From a virus: 60,091 nucleotides of DNA. A program made the position numbers and the translations under genes. Every line of letters starts with the position of its first letter. Position 1 is the first letter of the stretch. Below are positions 25,729 to 33,895 of the stretch, piece after piece. The notes beneath the pieces are model-generated. The model did no database searches, was not told where the DNA came from, and saw only the letters and a program-made list of their open reading frames with translations. The DNA is taken from positions 1 through 60,091 of IMG/VR virus record IMGVR_UViG_3300006750_000009. One strand, given 5' to 3'.

Positions 25729-26246
25729 TGTCAAAAATAAAAAAAGATGAAGAAAGTCGTGTAAACTATCAAATTCGCGCACACAGAGTTTTGGTCATAC
25801 ACGATGGTCAGAAACTCGGAGAAATGCATCCTAAAGATGCTATTGCAAAAGCACAGGAATTGGAGTTAGATCTTGTTGAGGTTGCTCCAAATGCAAAGCC
25901 TCCTGTGTGTACCATCATGGATTATGGAAAGTGGAAGTACGATCAATCTAAAAAAGATCGTTCTTCCCAATCTCACTCTTCAAAGTCTGAAGTTAAAACT
26001 GTGAGAATGAGGCAGAACACGGAAGACCATGATGTAGAAACTAAACTTAAGTTAATTAAAAAGTTTCTAATTAGTGGCAAGAAAGTCCAATTGCAAATAA
26101 GAAGCAAAGGACGAGAGCTTGCTCACAAGGATCGTGGTCTGGAAATTGCCAAGCATATAATTAAAGAGCTTGAAGAAATTGGCAAGCCAGAAGCTACTCC
26201 GCGAATCAATGGCAACGAAGTTAGTTGCCGTATCAACCCTGTGTAA
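25728..26246 (+). CDS. infC: Translation initiation factor IF-3
   Basis: 172 residues, ATG overlapping the previous TAA by one base. Both domains are present: an N-terminal domain (NYQIRAHRVLVIHDGQKLG, then LVEVAPNAKPPVCTIMDYGK) and a C-terminal domain (VKTVRMRQNTEDHDVETKL, LISGKKVQLQIRSKGRE). The linker is lysine/serine-rich. IF-3 binds 30S and checks start codons. Together with IF-1 and bS21 it would let the phage alter initiation. Confidence 0.92.
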   Translation: MSKIKKDEESRVNYQIRAHRVLVIHDGQKLGEMHPKDAIAKAQELELDLVEVAPNAKPPVCTIMDYGKWKYDQSKKDRSSQSHSSKSEVKTVRMRQNTEDHDVETKLKLIKKFLISGKKVQLQIRSKGRELAHKDRGLEIAKHIIKELEEIGKPEATPRINGNEVSCRINPV

Positions 26247-26273
26247 GAAATATAAAGTTTCTAAAGGAATATT

Positions 26274-26540
26274 ATGGAATTAATGTTTGGACCAGGAGAT
26301 GTCGTAATTCATTTGCTTACTAGCGAATGGCTTATGATACTCGCTCAAGTTACAGAAGAAGAGCCCAAAGGCTATACTGTTCGTAGGTCAAGTGATTATA
26401 GTATAATGAACTTGGCACATTTCGAAGTTGGAGTCCCAAAGGAAGAAAAAAATGACAGCAATCAAGATAACGGAAGAAGCACAGAAGGAAATCAAGAAGG
26501 TGTTCGAGGACCAGAAACTATCGAAGACGACGGTTCTTAG
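26274..26540 (+). CDS. Small hypothetical protein overlapping the IscA-like gene
   Basis: 88 residues from ATG 26274 behind AAAGGAA. A short beta-rich first part (GPGDVVIHLLTSEWLMILAQ, then YTVRRSSDYSIMNL) looks like a folded domain; the last 30 residues are polar, overlap the next gene by 89 bases and probably carry little constraint. Function unknown. Confidence 0.6.
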   Translation: MELMFGPGDVVIHLLTSEWLMILAQVTEEEPKGYTVRRSSDYSIMNLAHFEVGVPKEEKNDSNQDNGRSTEGNQEGVRGPETIEDDGS

Positions 26541-26787
26541 AATTGCTGCCGAAGGCGGGGGATGCTCTGGCATCAGACATACGCTTAACTTTGAAGAAAC
26601 AAAGGATAGTGAAATTGATGAAACTCAAAATCTTGTCGTAGAATTTGATGGATTCAAATCAGTAATAGATAAAAAGTCTTTGCTGTTCATGGATGGAACA
26701 ACTATTGATTATCTTCAAGATGCTGACAAAAGAGGGTTCGTGTTTGAAAATCCAAATGCAACAGGTTGCGGTGGTTGCGGGCAATGA
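26452..26787 (+). CDS. IscA/HesB-type iron-sulfur carrier
   Basis: 111 residues from ATG 26452 behind AAAGGAAG. It has the A-type carrier pattern with Cys38 in EGGGCSGIRH, a SLLFMDGTTIDYL strand and NPNATGCGGCGQ at the end. The usual C-terminal pair is C-G-C; here it is C-G-G-C (Cys106, Cys109), a one-residue insertion. The family binds Fe-S clusters or iron. It may support host or phage iron-sulfur enzymes. Confidence 0.85.
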   Translation: MTAIKITEEAQKEIKKVFEDQKLSKTTVLRIAAEGGGCSGIRHTLNFEETKDSEIDETQNLVVEFDGFKSVIDKKSLLFMDGTTIDYLQDADKRGFVFENPNATGCGGCGQ

Positions 26788-27065
26788 GCGAAGAAGCAAG
26801 ATGTGCAGGCGCATGTTTGACGCATTGCTGCAAAATACATGGATGTAAATACAGAGATCCTAATTGCCCAGTTGCAAACAACAAGCAAGAAGGAATAGCT
26901 GGATGCGAAGAATGCGGATTAGAGGCAGAGGGATATTATGGATGTTCTGACAAAGATGCATGGGACATGATATTAGAGATAGTTGCAGAAATCCATTCAT
27001 TGCCTCCTGAATCATTTGCTCAGCGCAAGAAAGACCTTATAGCCATTGTAAGGAAGTATATTTAA
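26784..27065 (+). CDS. Cysteine-rich small protein
   Basis: 93 residues from ATG 26784, ATGA overlap with the IscA-like gene. Eleven or so cysteines fall in the first 60 residues (CAGACLTHCCKIHGCKY, CPVA, CEECG), suggesting metal or cluster binding; the last third is helical. Being coupled to the IscA-like gene, it may be its partner. No known family recognised. Confidence 0.65.
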   Translation: MSEEARCAGACLTHCCKIHGCKYRDPNCPVANNKQEGIAGCEECGLEAEGYYGCSDKDAWDMILEIVAEIHSLPPESFAQRKKDLIAIVRKYI

Positions 27066-27349
27066 TTATTGAAGAAGTTCTGATAACCAGATTTTTTATC
27101 TCTATTTCCGGCACTCCATCCCGCTCTATACTCGTTGGCCGTTACCCAGTTTAACGGTGCCAGCCAATTTCCATCATAGCCATCGTGATAACCACGAATA
27201 AAAGATGAATCGTATACTTTGTCTCGATTCAGACTTTCTTTTGGCTTCTCTTCCACAATTGGCTTAACAGGTACAGCCTTAGGTTCTGGGGTCTTTGCGC
27301 ATCCTACGAACAAAGTGGACACGAATAATATTAAAAATAGTCTTGTCAT
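27062..27349 (-). CDS. Small lipoprotein
   Basis: 95 residues. Signal sequence MTRLFLILFVSTLFVGC with lipobox FVGC (Cys17), then a Pro/Lys-rich linker and a C-terminal YRAGWSAGNRDKK. It is exported and lipidated; a role in lysis or in superinfection exclusion is possible but not shown. AAAGGAG lies upstream. It converges on the Cys-rich gene with a 4-base overlap. Confidence 0.75.
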   Translation of the reverse strand: MTRLFLILFVSTLFVGCAKTPEPKAVPVKPIVEEKPKESLNRDKVYDSSFIRGYHDGYDGNWLAPLNWVTANEYRAGWSAGNRDKKSGYQNFFNN

Positions 27350-27392
27350 TGATACTCCTTTTGTTTAATATTTATGACTGGAGATAATTATT

Positions 27393-27578
27393 ATGAAAGA
27401 ATTTGTTCTGGCTTTTCTGTCCATTTTTATAGCAATGGCTGTATGTCCTTTGTCATGGGGTATGTGGGGCGTATTTTTTATTTCAGCACCACTCTATTCA
27501 ATGGCACTTCTTTGGCCTAAAAGGCACTTAATTATGAATTATATAAAAAAAATTAAAACGCCCCTTGATGTGGGATAG
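27393..27578 (+). CDS. Small membrane protein
   Basis: 61 residues from ATG 27393 with GGAG upstream. Two hydrophobic spans (residues about 4-22 and 25-42) and a basic C-terminus, so an N-out or hairpin topology with a cytoplasmic tail. A holin-like size, but no supporting neighbour. Confidence 0.6.
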   Translation: MKEFVLAFLSIFIAMAVCPLSWGMWGVFFISAPLYSMALLWPKRHLIMNYIKKIKTPLDVG

Positions 27579-27599
27579 GATTTTATTTAATATAAAGAT

Positions 27600-27806
27600 A
27601 TGAATAATACCCCAATGACACAGACGCCTGATGGACGATGGGTTCCTGCCCAACCATTGCCTTTTTGCAAAGATACACGTCCTTGGTATGTTAGAATTTA
27701 TCATAAAATTTTAGTAATTTGTGGGCAGGATGAAGATGAGTTGATGGATTCTTGGTATGTTCCAATGGAGCCTCCTATTGAAGATTTAAATAAGGTTAGA
27801 GGATAA
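27600..27806 (+). CDS. Small hypothetical protein
   Basis: 68 residues from ATG 27600. Pro/Trp-rich (TPDGRWVPAQPLPF, PWYVRIYHKILVICG). No ribosome site is present; a TATAAA box ends three bases before the ATG. Function unknown. Confidence 0.6.
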   Translation: MNNTPMTQTPDGRWVPAQPLPFCKDTRPWYVRIYHKILVICGQDEDELMDSWYVPMEPPIEDLNKVRG

Positions 27807-27808
27807 TT

Positions 27809-28363
27809 ATGAAAAATCATTGGGTTAATTTTGATAAAGTAGAAGACGTACTAAAAGTAGAAGACGTACTAAAAGTAGAAGACGTACTAAAAGTAGAAGA
27901 CGGACTAATTGAGTACGAAGATGGAACAAAGATGTGGATTAAAGGTGGAGATTGCCATCGCTTAGACGGTCCAGCAATTGAGTGGAGTGATGGAACAAAA
28001 GAATGGTGCGTAGCTGGGGGCTGGCATAGATTGGACGGTCCAGCACTTGAATTTTCAGACGGGGAAAAATCTTGGTGGAAGAACGGTAGGCGTCATAGAT
28101 TAGACGGTCCAGCGGTAATATGCTCAGATGGATCAGAGGTTTGGTACAGAGATGGAGTTAAAATAGATCCACCAAAAACAGGAAATAGGATGAATGACTT
28201 CCCTGGCGAGCACGACAACCATGTGCAACAACTTGCAAGTGGTGATGACGCTAGGTATTCATCAGGAATTAAAGTAGAAATGCCTCCTATCATGAAGCCT
28301 CTTATGGAAGTTGAAGTTCCTCCAAAAGCGGTTGGCGAAGCAGAATGGGAGTTAGACGTATGA
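27809..28363 (+). CDS. MORN-like repeat protein 1
   Basis: 184 residues from ATG 27809. Four repeats of about 23 residues read DGTKMW...HRLDGPA, a pattern close to MORN/YwqK repeats, which form beta-hairpin stacks. Near the start VEDVLK is repeated four times, coded by an 18-bp DNA repeat. The last 60 residues are unrelated and acidic. The first 12 codons are almost identical to those of the gene at 29785, so the two are paralogues. Confidence 0.75.
   Translation: MKNHWVNFDKVEDVLKVEDVLKVEDVLKVEDGLIEYEDGTKMWIKGGDCHRLDGPAIEWSDGTKEWCVAGGWHRLDGPALEFSDGEKSWWKNGRRHRLDGPAVICSDGSEVWYRDGVKIDPPKTGNRMNDFPGEHDNHVQQLASGDDARYSSGIKVEMPPIMKPLMEVEVPPKAVGEAEWELDV
27839..27910 (+). repeat. 18-bp tandem repeat inside MORN-like gene 1
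   Basis: GTAGAAGACGTACTAAAA occurs three times in perfect tandem (27839-27892) and a fourth, changed copy follows. It keeps the reading frame, so copy number changes would only add or remove VEDVLK units. Confidence 0.9.
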
Positions 28364-28884
28364 GCAATGGTGACTTATATGCTGATTGGTTGAGACAAGC
28401 ATACGAAGAAGCCACAAAGAGTCCTGATCCATCAACTCAAAATGGGGCTTTGTTGGTTTATGACACTTTTGCGAATGGCGTGCCAATAGACGACCCAGAC
28501 ATAGTTGCTGTTGATCATAATCGTTTTCCAGATGGTGTTGAATATTTGAATGAACGTTGGGAAAGACCATTAAAATACAAGATCATTGAACATGCAGAAC
28601 GAAATGTGATATACAAAGCGGCATCCAAACGTACTGGCACAGGTGGATCAACAATGGTTTGTCCTTGGGCTGCATGTAGTGATTGTGCAAGAGCAATAAT
28701 TCAATCTGGAGTTAAGAAGCTTGTGACTCACAAGCAAGCAGGTGATCGTTCTCCTCCATTTTGGAAAGAAGAAATTAAAGTTGCCTTTGAAATGTTGAAT
28801 GAGGCAAAAGTAGAGATTGTTTTGTTTGATGGAAAAGTAGATGGACCAGAGGTTCGTCATAGTGGCGAGGTTTGGACTCCATGA
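28360..28884 (+). CDS. Second cytidine/dCMP deaminase-like protein
   Basis: 174 residues from ATG 28360, ATGA overlap with MORN-like gene 1. The zinc site is EHAERNVIY and PWAACSDC, both complete. It lacks the acidic N-terminal extension of the other copy. Substrate could be dCMP or a modified or free cytosine nucleotide; two copies in one phage suggest different substrates. Confidence 0.8.
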   Translation: MSNGDLYADWLRQAYEEATKSPDPSTQNGALLVYDTFANGVPIDDPDIVAVDHNRFPDGVEYLNERWERPLKYKIIEHAERNVIYKAASKRTGTGGSTMVCPWAACSDCARAIIQSGVKKLVTHKQAGDRSPPFWKEEIKVAFEMLNEAKVEIVLFDGKVDGPEVRHSGEVWTP

Positions 28885-28923
28885 TGACATTTGATGACCT
28901 ATCCGTTGGAGACAGGAGTGTAA

Positions 28924-29784
28924 ATGAGTTTTTTCAGATACCCAGGTGGTAAATCTAAATTACGAAATCAAATTGCATCTAAGTTAAATTCTATAGGTGA
29001 ATCTGATCTTGAATATAGAGAGCCTTTTTTTGGTGGAGGAAGCATTGGAATTAAATTGCTTCAAGAAACTGATATAAAAAAAATGTGGGTAAATGATTTT
29101 GATCCAGGTATTTTTTGCTTGTGGTCTACGCTCATAAACCGACCAGATCTTCTCAAAGATAGGGTGAATGATTTTAAGCCATCTGTGGATCGTTTCTACG
29201 AATACAAAGAACATCTTACTGATAAGCCACCAGAACTAACATCAGATGATCTAGTCGCAGAGTACGGATTTAAAAAATTAGCCATCCATCAGATTTCATA
29301 TTCGGGTTTAGGAACAAAGTCTGGTGGACCTTTAGGTGGAGCAAGTCAAAAGTCGGATTATAAGGTTGACTGCCGATGGTCGCCTAAATACATCTGCAAG
29401 AAAATAGACAAGTTGAACAATAGATTTTCTGAATTGAATATTAGATGCACCAACTTAGATTTCTCTGAGTTGATTTTAGACACTGAATGTGATGCAGTAA
29501 TTTATTTAGATCCTCCATACTTTGTTAAGGGAAATGAGTTATATCAACACGGTTTCAATGAGGAAGATCACAATCGTTTAGCCAAGGCATTAAAGGAAAC
29601 AAACCATAAGTGGGTATTGTCCTACGATGACTGTGAAGAAATTCGTTCACTTTATGAAGGTTGGTCTAACATTGAAGTTATAGATGGAATAAACTATAGC
29701 ATCACAGCGTTGAAAAATAAAGAAACTGGCGAGAGATCAAGTCGCACAAAAACAGAGTTGCTTATTATGTCGAGAAATAATTAA
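28924..29784 (+). CDS. dam: N6-adenine DNA methyltransferase, Dam class
   Basis: 286 residues from ATG 28924 behind AGGAG. Motifs of the D12 class: RYPGGKSKL and EPFFGGGSIG (SAM binding), a target-recognition middle with YSGLGTKSGG, then catalytic YLDPPYF. It methylates adenine in DNA, possibly GATC; that site is not shown. Likely protects phage DNA from host restriction or acts in its regulation. It is followed without a gap by MORN-like gene 2. Confidence 0.9.
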   Translation: MSFFRYPGGKSKLRNQIASKLNSIGESDLEYREPFFGGGSIGIKLLQETDIKKMWVNDFDPGIFCLWSTLINRPDLLKDRVNDFKPSVDRFYEYKEHLTDKPPELTSDDLVAEYGFKKLAIHQISYSGLGTKSGGPLGGASQKSDYKVDCRWSPKYICKKIDKLNNRFSELNIRCTNLDFSELILDTECDAVIYLDPPYFVKGNELYQHGFNEEDHNRLAKALKETNHKWVLSYDDCEEIRSLYEGWSNIEVIDGINYSITALKNKETGERSSRTKTELLIMSRNN

Positions 29785-30279
29785 ATGAAAAATCATTGGG
29801 TTAATGTTGATAAAGTAGAATTTGAAGTTGACCGTGATGGAACTAAAAGTTGGAGTAAAAATGGAATGGTTCATCGAGAAGACGGACCAGCAGTTGAACA
29901 TTTCAATGGAACAAAGTCTTGGATACAAAACGGAGAGTATCATCGTTTAGATGGACCAGCAATGGAATTTGCGAGCGGAAGAAAGGTTTGGCTGATGCAT
30001 GGAAAGTATCATAACTTAGAAGGTCCAGCGATAATTACTCAAGATGGTCATAAAGAATGGTGGCTAGACGGATCACGTCATCGAGGAAATGGACCAGCAA
30101 TAGAACGAACGAATGGAAGAAATGAATGGTTTATAGATGGAAAGCGTCATAGGTTGGATGGACCAGCAGTTGAACAGTTAGATGGTCATAAAGAATGGTG
30201 GGTAGAGGGCGTCTTGCAATGTGTTAAATATGCAAAAGGAAATGTCGTTCCTCTGGATGAAATTTTAAAAAACAATTAA
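29785..30279 (+). CDS. MORN-like repeat protein 2
   Basis: 164 residues, ATG right after the methyltransferase TAA. Six repeats of about 23 residues (GTKSW...HRLDGPAVE) make up nearly the whole protein. It shares MKNHWVN.DKVE with the copy at 27809. Such repeats are common in phage and bacterial proteins of unknown function. Confidence 0.75.
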   Translation: MKNHWVNVDKVEFEVDRDGTKSWSKNGMVHREDGPAVEHFNGTKSWIQNGEYHRLDGPAMEFASGRKVWLMHGKYHNLEGPAIITQDGHKEWWLDGSRHRGNGPAIERTNGRNEWFIDGKRHRLDGPAVEQLDGHKEWWVEGVLQCVKYAKGNVVPLDEILKNN

Positions 30280-30291
30280 GGAATAAAATAA

Positions 30292-31761
30292 ATGTTTGTT
30301 GGAGTTAATTATGTCAATGGCGAGTTTGGTCAACACTCAGCCGATTTTGCAAGTATCAACCCTGCCAATGAAAAGCAGTTGGGAATGTTTCCAATAACCA
30401 AAGGCAAGGGAGTTGATGAAGCCGTAGATGCTGCAAGGTGTGCATTTAATACATGGCGTGAACTTAGTCGAGTCAAACGTGGTGAGTATTTTGACAACTT
30501 GGCTCAGATCATGAAGAAGGAACATGATAGATTAGTTGAAACTATTACATTAGAAACTGGTAAGACTCTCAATGAAGCACATGCGGAAGTGACAGAAGCA
30601 CGTCACATGGTCGAGTATGTGGTTGGCATGTCAAGAATGCCGTATGGAGAGGTAATCGCTAGTGAAGTCTCGGAGAAGGACGCTTACACGTTCCGTAAGC
30701 CCAAGGGAGTTGTTGCTATTGTTTCCCCTTGGAATTTTCCGATGGCTATAGGAGGCTTCTGGAACGCCGCCCCAGCTATCGCAGAGGGTAACTGTGTGGT
30801 GTGGAAGCCGAGTGAGTTGACTCCAATGTGCGCTCAGGTTGTAACTGAGCTTTATGATCAAGCTGGCTTTCCACCAGGAGTTTTTAATTTAATTCATGGT
30901 ATGGACAAGACAGGTGAGGAACTTGTTCATAACCAAGTGGACTGCATCTTGTTTACGGGATCGGCAGAGGTGGGCATGTTGATACGTCAGCATTGTGCGT
31001 CCACATGGCACAAAACATGCGCTTGCGAAATGGGTAGCAAGTCAGCCGTTGTCTTATTTGATGACGCGAATATGAATCTGGCGATAGATGCCTGTATCGC
31101 AAGCGCATTTAAATTAAGTGGTCAAAGATGTGTTTCTTCTGGAAGAATGATTGTCCAGAGAAGTCGTCTTGACGAGTTTACCAGTCTGTTCGTTGAGCGG
31201 GCTGGGACTTTGAAAGTTGGTGATCCAATGTTGGAAGATGGATTGTTTTATGGTCCAATGATTAGTGCAGAGCAGATGCTTAGAGTCCAAGACTTTAATA
31301 GAACCGCATCTGGAGATCCTGATGCTGATGTTTTGATGAATGGAGTTCATGTTGGAGACAAAGGTTATTGTCTGTCTCCTCATGTTTATGGGATGGAATG
31401 GGCGGATAAAATTACTTTAAAAAATGAAGTATTTGGTCCACATGTTGCCATCATTCCTTTCGACGATGTGGATGAAGGCATTGATATTTATAATGATACT
31501 AAATTTGCATTAGCGGTTGGAATCATCACAGATAATTTTAAAATTGCAAGACGTTGCCGCACTAGAATGGATTATGGAATGGGATACTGGAATGGGTCAA
31601 GCATTGGTGCAGAGAGCCATCTTCCATTTTCAGGTTTAAAGGCCAGCGGGAACTCCAGACCTTCTGCTGCTCATTGTTATCGCTCTGTTACAGATGAGGT
31701 GTCTTGGACGGTAAATCATGAAGATGGTCTTACATTTTGCCAAGGAATGGATACAAAATAA
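30292..31761 (+). CDS. NAD(P)-dependent aldehyde dehydrogenase
   Basis: 489 residues, full length. Signature residues: Asn148 (SPWNFP), Glu246 in CEMGSK (usual ELGGK), nucleophile Cys280 in SGQRCVSS. The coenzyme site FTGSAEVG is present. The enzyme oxidises an aldehyde to an acid. Substrate cannot be read from the sequence. With the keto acid decarboxylase at 24103 the pair would oxidise a 2-keto acid via its aldehyde, giving NAD(P)H. Weak ribosome site AAGGAAT. Confidence 0.9.
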   Translation: MFVGVNYVNGEFGQHSADFASINPANEKQLGMFPITKGKGVDEAVDAARCAFNTWRELSRVKRGEYFDNLAQIMKKEHDRLVETITLETGKTLNEAHAEVTEARHMVEYVVGMSRMPYGEVIASEVSEKDAYTFRKPKGVVAIVSPWNFPMAIGGFWNAAPAIAEGNCVVWKPSELTPMCAQVVTELYDQAGFPPGVFNLIHGMDKTGEELVHNQVDCILFTGSAEVGMLIRQHCASTWHKTCACEMGSKSAVVLFDDANMNLAIDACIASAFKLSGQRCVSSGRMIVQRSRLDEFTSLFVERAGTLKVGDPMLEDGLFYGPMISAEQMLRVQDFNRTASGDPDADVLMNGVHVGDKGYCLSPHVYGMEWADKITLKNEVFGPHVAIIPFDDVDEGIDIYNDTKFALAVGIITDNFKIARRCRTRMDYGMGYWNGSSIGAESHLPFSGLKASGNSRPSAAHCYRSVTDEVSWTVNHEDGLTFCQGMDTK

Positions 31762-31784
31762 TTGAAACACTACTCTTTTATAGC

Positions 31785-32027
31785 ATGCTAAGAAAGAGAA
31801 GAAACAATAAAATCACTGGAAAGTATCTGGTGACAGACCCCGATGGGAAAGAATACACTGTTTTAGAGTACACTTTTGTGATACAATCTAAAGCACGTAA
31901 TATTGTTACCAAAGAGGTTGAAGGCGTTGTTAGCTACAAGACATCTGATGGAAAAGAGGTTCAAGTGGAAGATGAACAATTATTTCTGGATGGTGTTAAA
32001 TTAGAAATTCAAGAGATAATCCTTTAG
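31785..32027 (+). CDS. Small hypothetical protein
   Basis: 80 residues from ATG 31785. A basic start (MLRKRRNNK) is followed by a beta-rich part (YLVTDPDGKEYTVLEYTFVI). No family recognised. It is followed by a good ribosome site for the GroES-like gene. Confidence 0.6.
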   Translation: MLRKRRNNKITGKYLVTDPDGKEYTVLEYTFVIQSKARNIVTKEVEGVVSYKTSDGKEVQVEDEQLFLDGVKLEIQEIIL

Positions 32028-32037
32028 GAGATAAAGA

Positions 32038-32466
32038 ATGAGTCAAGTCCCAGATGTTGTAGACTTTAAGCCAGTTGGATCAAATATTTTGATCGAATTA
32101 GTCAATAGTGAAGAGTTGTTGCCAGCAAGCGTCCTTGAAATCGTAGGTGAAACTGCGAATAAAATGGCAGATGATTTTGGTGCTCCACAAGCATATGTTT
32201 TGGCAGTAGGACCTGCTGCAAAGCCAGAAGATTGGGGATTTAGTGTTGGCGACCGTGTTGCCATTAGTGCAAAAATGACACCATTGCCACCAGTTGCTTT
32301 GTCAACAGATTCCCCAGAACTTTTGGACGTTCATGGCAAGCCAAGACGTGCAAGAGGTATTTTGGATAGCCCTGCTGGAATTAAGGCTGTATTGGTCGAA
32401 GCAGATGCAAGTGCAAATGCAGAGACGACAGAGAAGTGCTGTGGTGGAGGCTCTTGTAAGGTTTAA
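32038..32466 (+). CDS. GroES-like co-chaperonin
   Basis: 142 residues behind TAGGAGAT. The beta-barrel outline of Cpn10 is seen: FKPVGSNILIELV, YVLAVGPAA, WGFSVGDRVAI. It is longer than bacterial GroES (about 97) owing to an insert after the first strand and a 40-residue tail ending in CCGGGSCKV. The tail cysteines resemble the metal-binding ends of some chaperonins. A T4 gp31-like role in capsid folding is plausible. Confidence 0.65.
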   Translation: MSQVPDVVDFKPVGSNILIELVNSEELLPASVLEIVGETANKMADDFGAPQAYVLAVGPAAKPEDWGFSVGDRVAISAKMTPLPPVALSTDSPELLDVHGKPRRARGILDSPAGIKAVLVEADASANAETTEKCCGGGSCKV

Positions 32467-33440
32467 TGGATGATCTTTATTCTATATTAGGTGTCTCTGA
32501 AGACGCTACTCAGGATGAGATCAGTGCCGAGTACAAGAAACTAGCAATCAAATTCCACCCTGATGCTAGTTCTGAAGAAGGTGCATCCGAGAAATTTAAG
32601 CAAATATCAACTGCCTACGAGACGCTAGGAGATCCGGCGAAACGTAGGCAGTATGATATGCGCGGTCAAGGTGGCTTTAATATAAATATAAACGATTTCT
32701 TTGGAAGAGTTCGTAAAGCCGCGAACTCGCAGGCAAAGATTGAAGTTTCATTAGAAGAAGCCAAAACTGGTTGTACGAAGATACTAAAAATTAAACGCCC
32801 AATGAAGTGTGTTTTATGTAGTGGTACTGGTGCATCGAAGACTGAAAAGTGCGGAAATTGCCGTGGATCTGGCGTAGTGAATATGTCTGTTGATGGTCCG
32901 TTTAATGTCCAGTCTGCTTGTAATGTTTGTGGTGGTCGTGGAATGAAGATTTTAGAAAGTTGCAATGATTGCAATAACGGTATGGTTTCTGGTGAATCAG
33001 AAGAGGTTAGAGTCGAGATTCCTGCTGGCATAATGTCTGGGATGGCATTGAGGTTCCCAGGAAAGGGATCAGAGGGCGTTGAAGACCAGATGCCAGGGGA
33101 TCTTATAGTTCATATAAACGTCAAGAAGCATGATGTTTTTGATGTTAAGGGCGTTAATTTAATTTATAGAACCCCTATTTCTTACGCAAAGTTGGTAATG
33201 GGTTGTAAATTAGATGTTCCAACTTTAGATGGCGAGGTAATGGAAGTCACTATACCGCCAGGAACATTGAGTGGTTCTAATTTTAAATTAAGAGGTTTGG
33301 GCATGCCTGATCTGAACTATGATGGGTCAGGAGATCTGTATGCTGTGATAGATGTTGAGATACCGAAAGATTTGAGTGAAGAACATTTGAAAATAATAGA
33401 ACAATTAGTTGAGATTGAAAATGAAAAAAATAAACAATAG
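32466..33440 (+). CDS. dnaJ: DnaJ (Hsp40) co-chaperone
   Basis: 324 residues, ATG sharing a base with the previous stop. J domain 1-67 with HPD at 31-33, a short linker, a zinc domain with CVLCSGTG, CGNCRGSG, CNVCGGRG and CNDCNNGM (fourth motif altered), and both C-terminal beta domains. The G/F-rich region is almost gone. DnaJ recruits DnaK; the phage copy may redirect host DnaK to phage proteins. Confidence 0.92.
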   Translation: MDDLYSILGVSEDATQDEISAEYKKLAIKFHPDASSEEGASEKFKQISTAYETLGDPAKRRQYDMRGQGGFNININDFFGRVRKAANSQAKIEVSLEEAKTGCTKILKIKRPMKCVLCSGTGASKTEKCGNCRGSGVVNMSVDGPFNVQSACNVCGGRGMKILESCNDCNNGMVSGESEEVRVEIPAGIMSGMALRFPGKGSEGVEDQMPGDLIVHINVKKHDVFDVKGVNLIYRTPISYAKLVMGCKLDVPTLDGEVMEVTIPPGTLSGSNFKLRGLGMPDLNYDGSGDLYAVIDVEIPKDLSEEHLKIIEQLVEIENEKNKQ

Positions 33441-33654
33441 TCAAAAAATTATGTTGGTTGTAGCAGTAACGATGATGTCTGTGCTTTTGTTGTTTTCTTT
33501 TGGATCTCCAATAATTGCAAAAATACCATCTGTTCAAGATGCTGTAATTAACCAATTGAAAAAAGACAAGGGATTCTGCCCTTCTCCTTACGGTCCTGGC
33601 TTTAGTCCCGATAGAGTGGAAATGACTGAGTTTGAGGGCTGGAAAGATGATTGA
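33421..33654 (+). CDS. Small membrane-anchored protein
   Basis: 77 residues from ATG 33421, overlapping dnaJ by 20 bases. One hydrophobic span (residues about 10-32) after a basic start, then a short exported tail with CPSPYGPGFSPDRVEM. Function unknown. Confidence 0.65.
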   Translation: MKKINNSQKIMLVVAVTMMSVLLLFSFGSPIIAKIPSVQDAVINQLKKDKGFCPSPYGPGFSPDRVEMTEFEGWKDD

Positions 33655-33895
33655 AGAAAAAATATACGAACACAATAGTTGCACTTATGTTCGATATTAC
33701 ATGGCTCACAATGGCATGTATAGAGAAAACGGCAGGATGATCTATGAGACGGTCCCAGAAATTGGCGACATAATACATCCATTCTCTATACGATCAGATG
33801 ACAAATGGAGAGTTGTTGACGTTAAATTTCCTCATGATCCAAAGACAGAGAAGTTTTGCTGCATGGACATTTATTATGAGAATGTCTACCCCTGA
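33647..33895 (+). CDS. Small hypothetical protein
   Basis: 82 residues from ATG 33647, overlapping the gene before by eight bases. The sequence is aromatic-rich and soluble (YVRYYMAHNGMYRENG, MDIYYENVYP). No family recognised. It converges on the next minus-strand gene. Confidence 0.6.
   Translation: MIEEKIYEHNSCTYVRYYMAHNGMYRENGRMIYETVPEIGDIIHPFSIRSDDKWRVVDVKFPHDPKTEKFCCMDIYYENVYP

Noticed and set aside
26402-26407. TATAAT inside the gene before the IscA-like gene
   Set aside because: No -35 box lies at 17 bases and the AAG element is missing.
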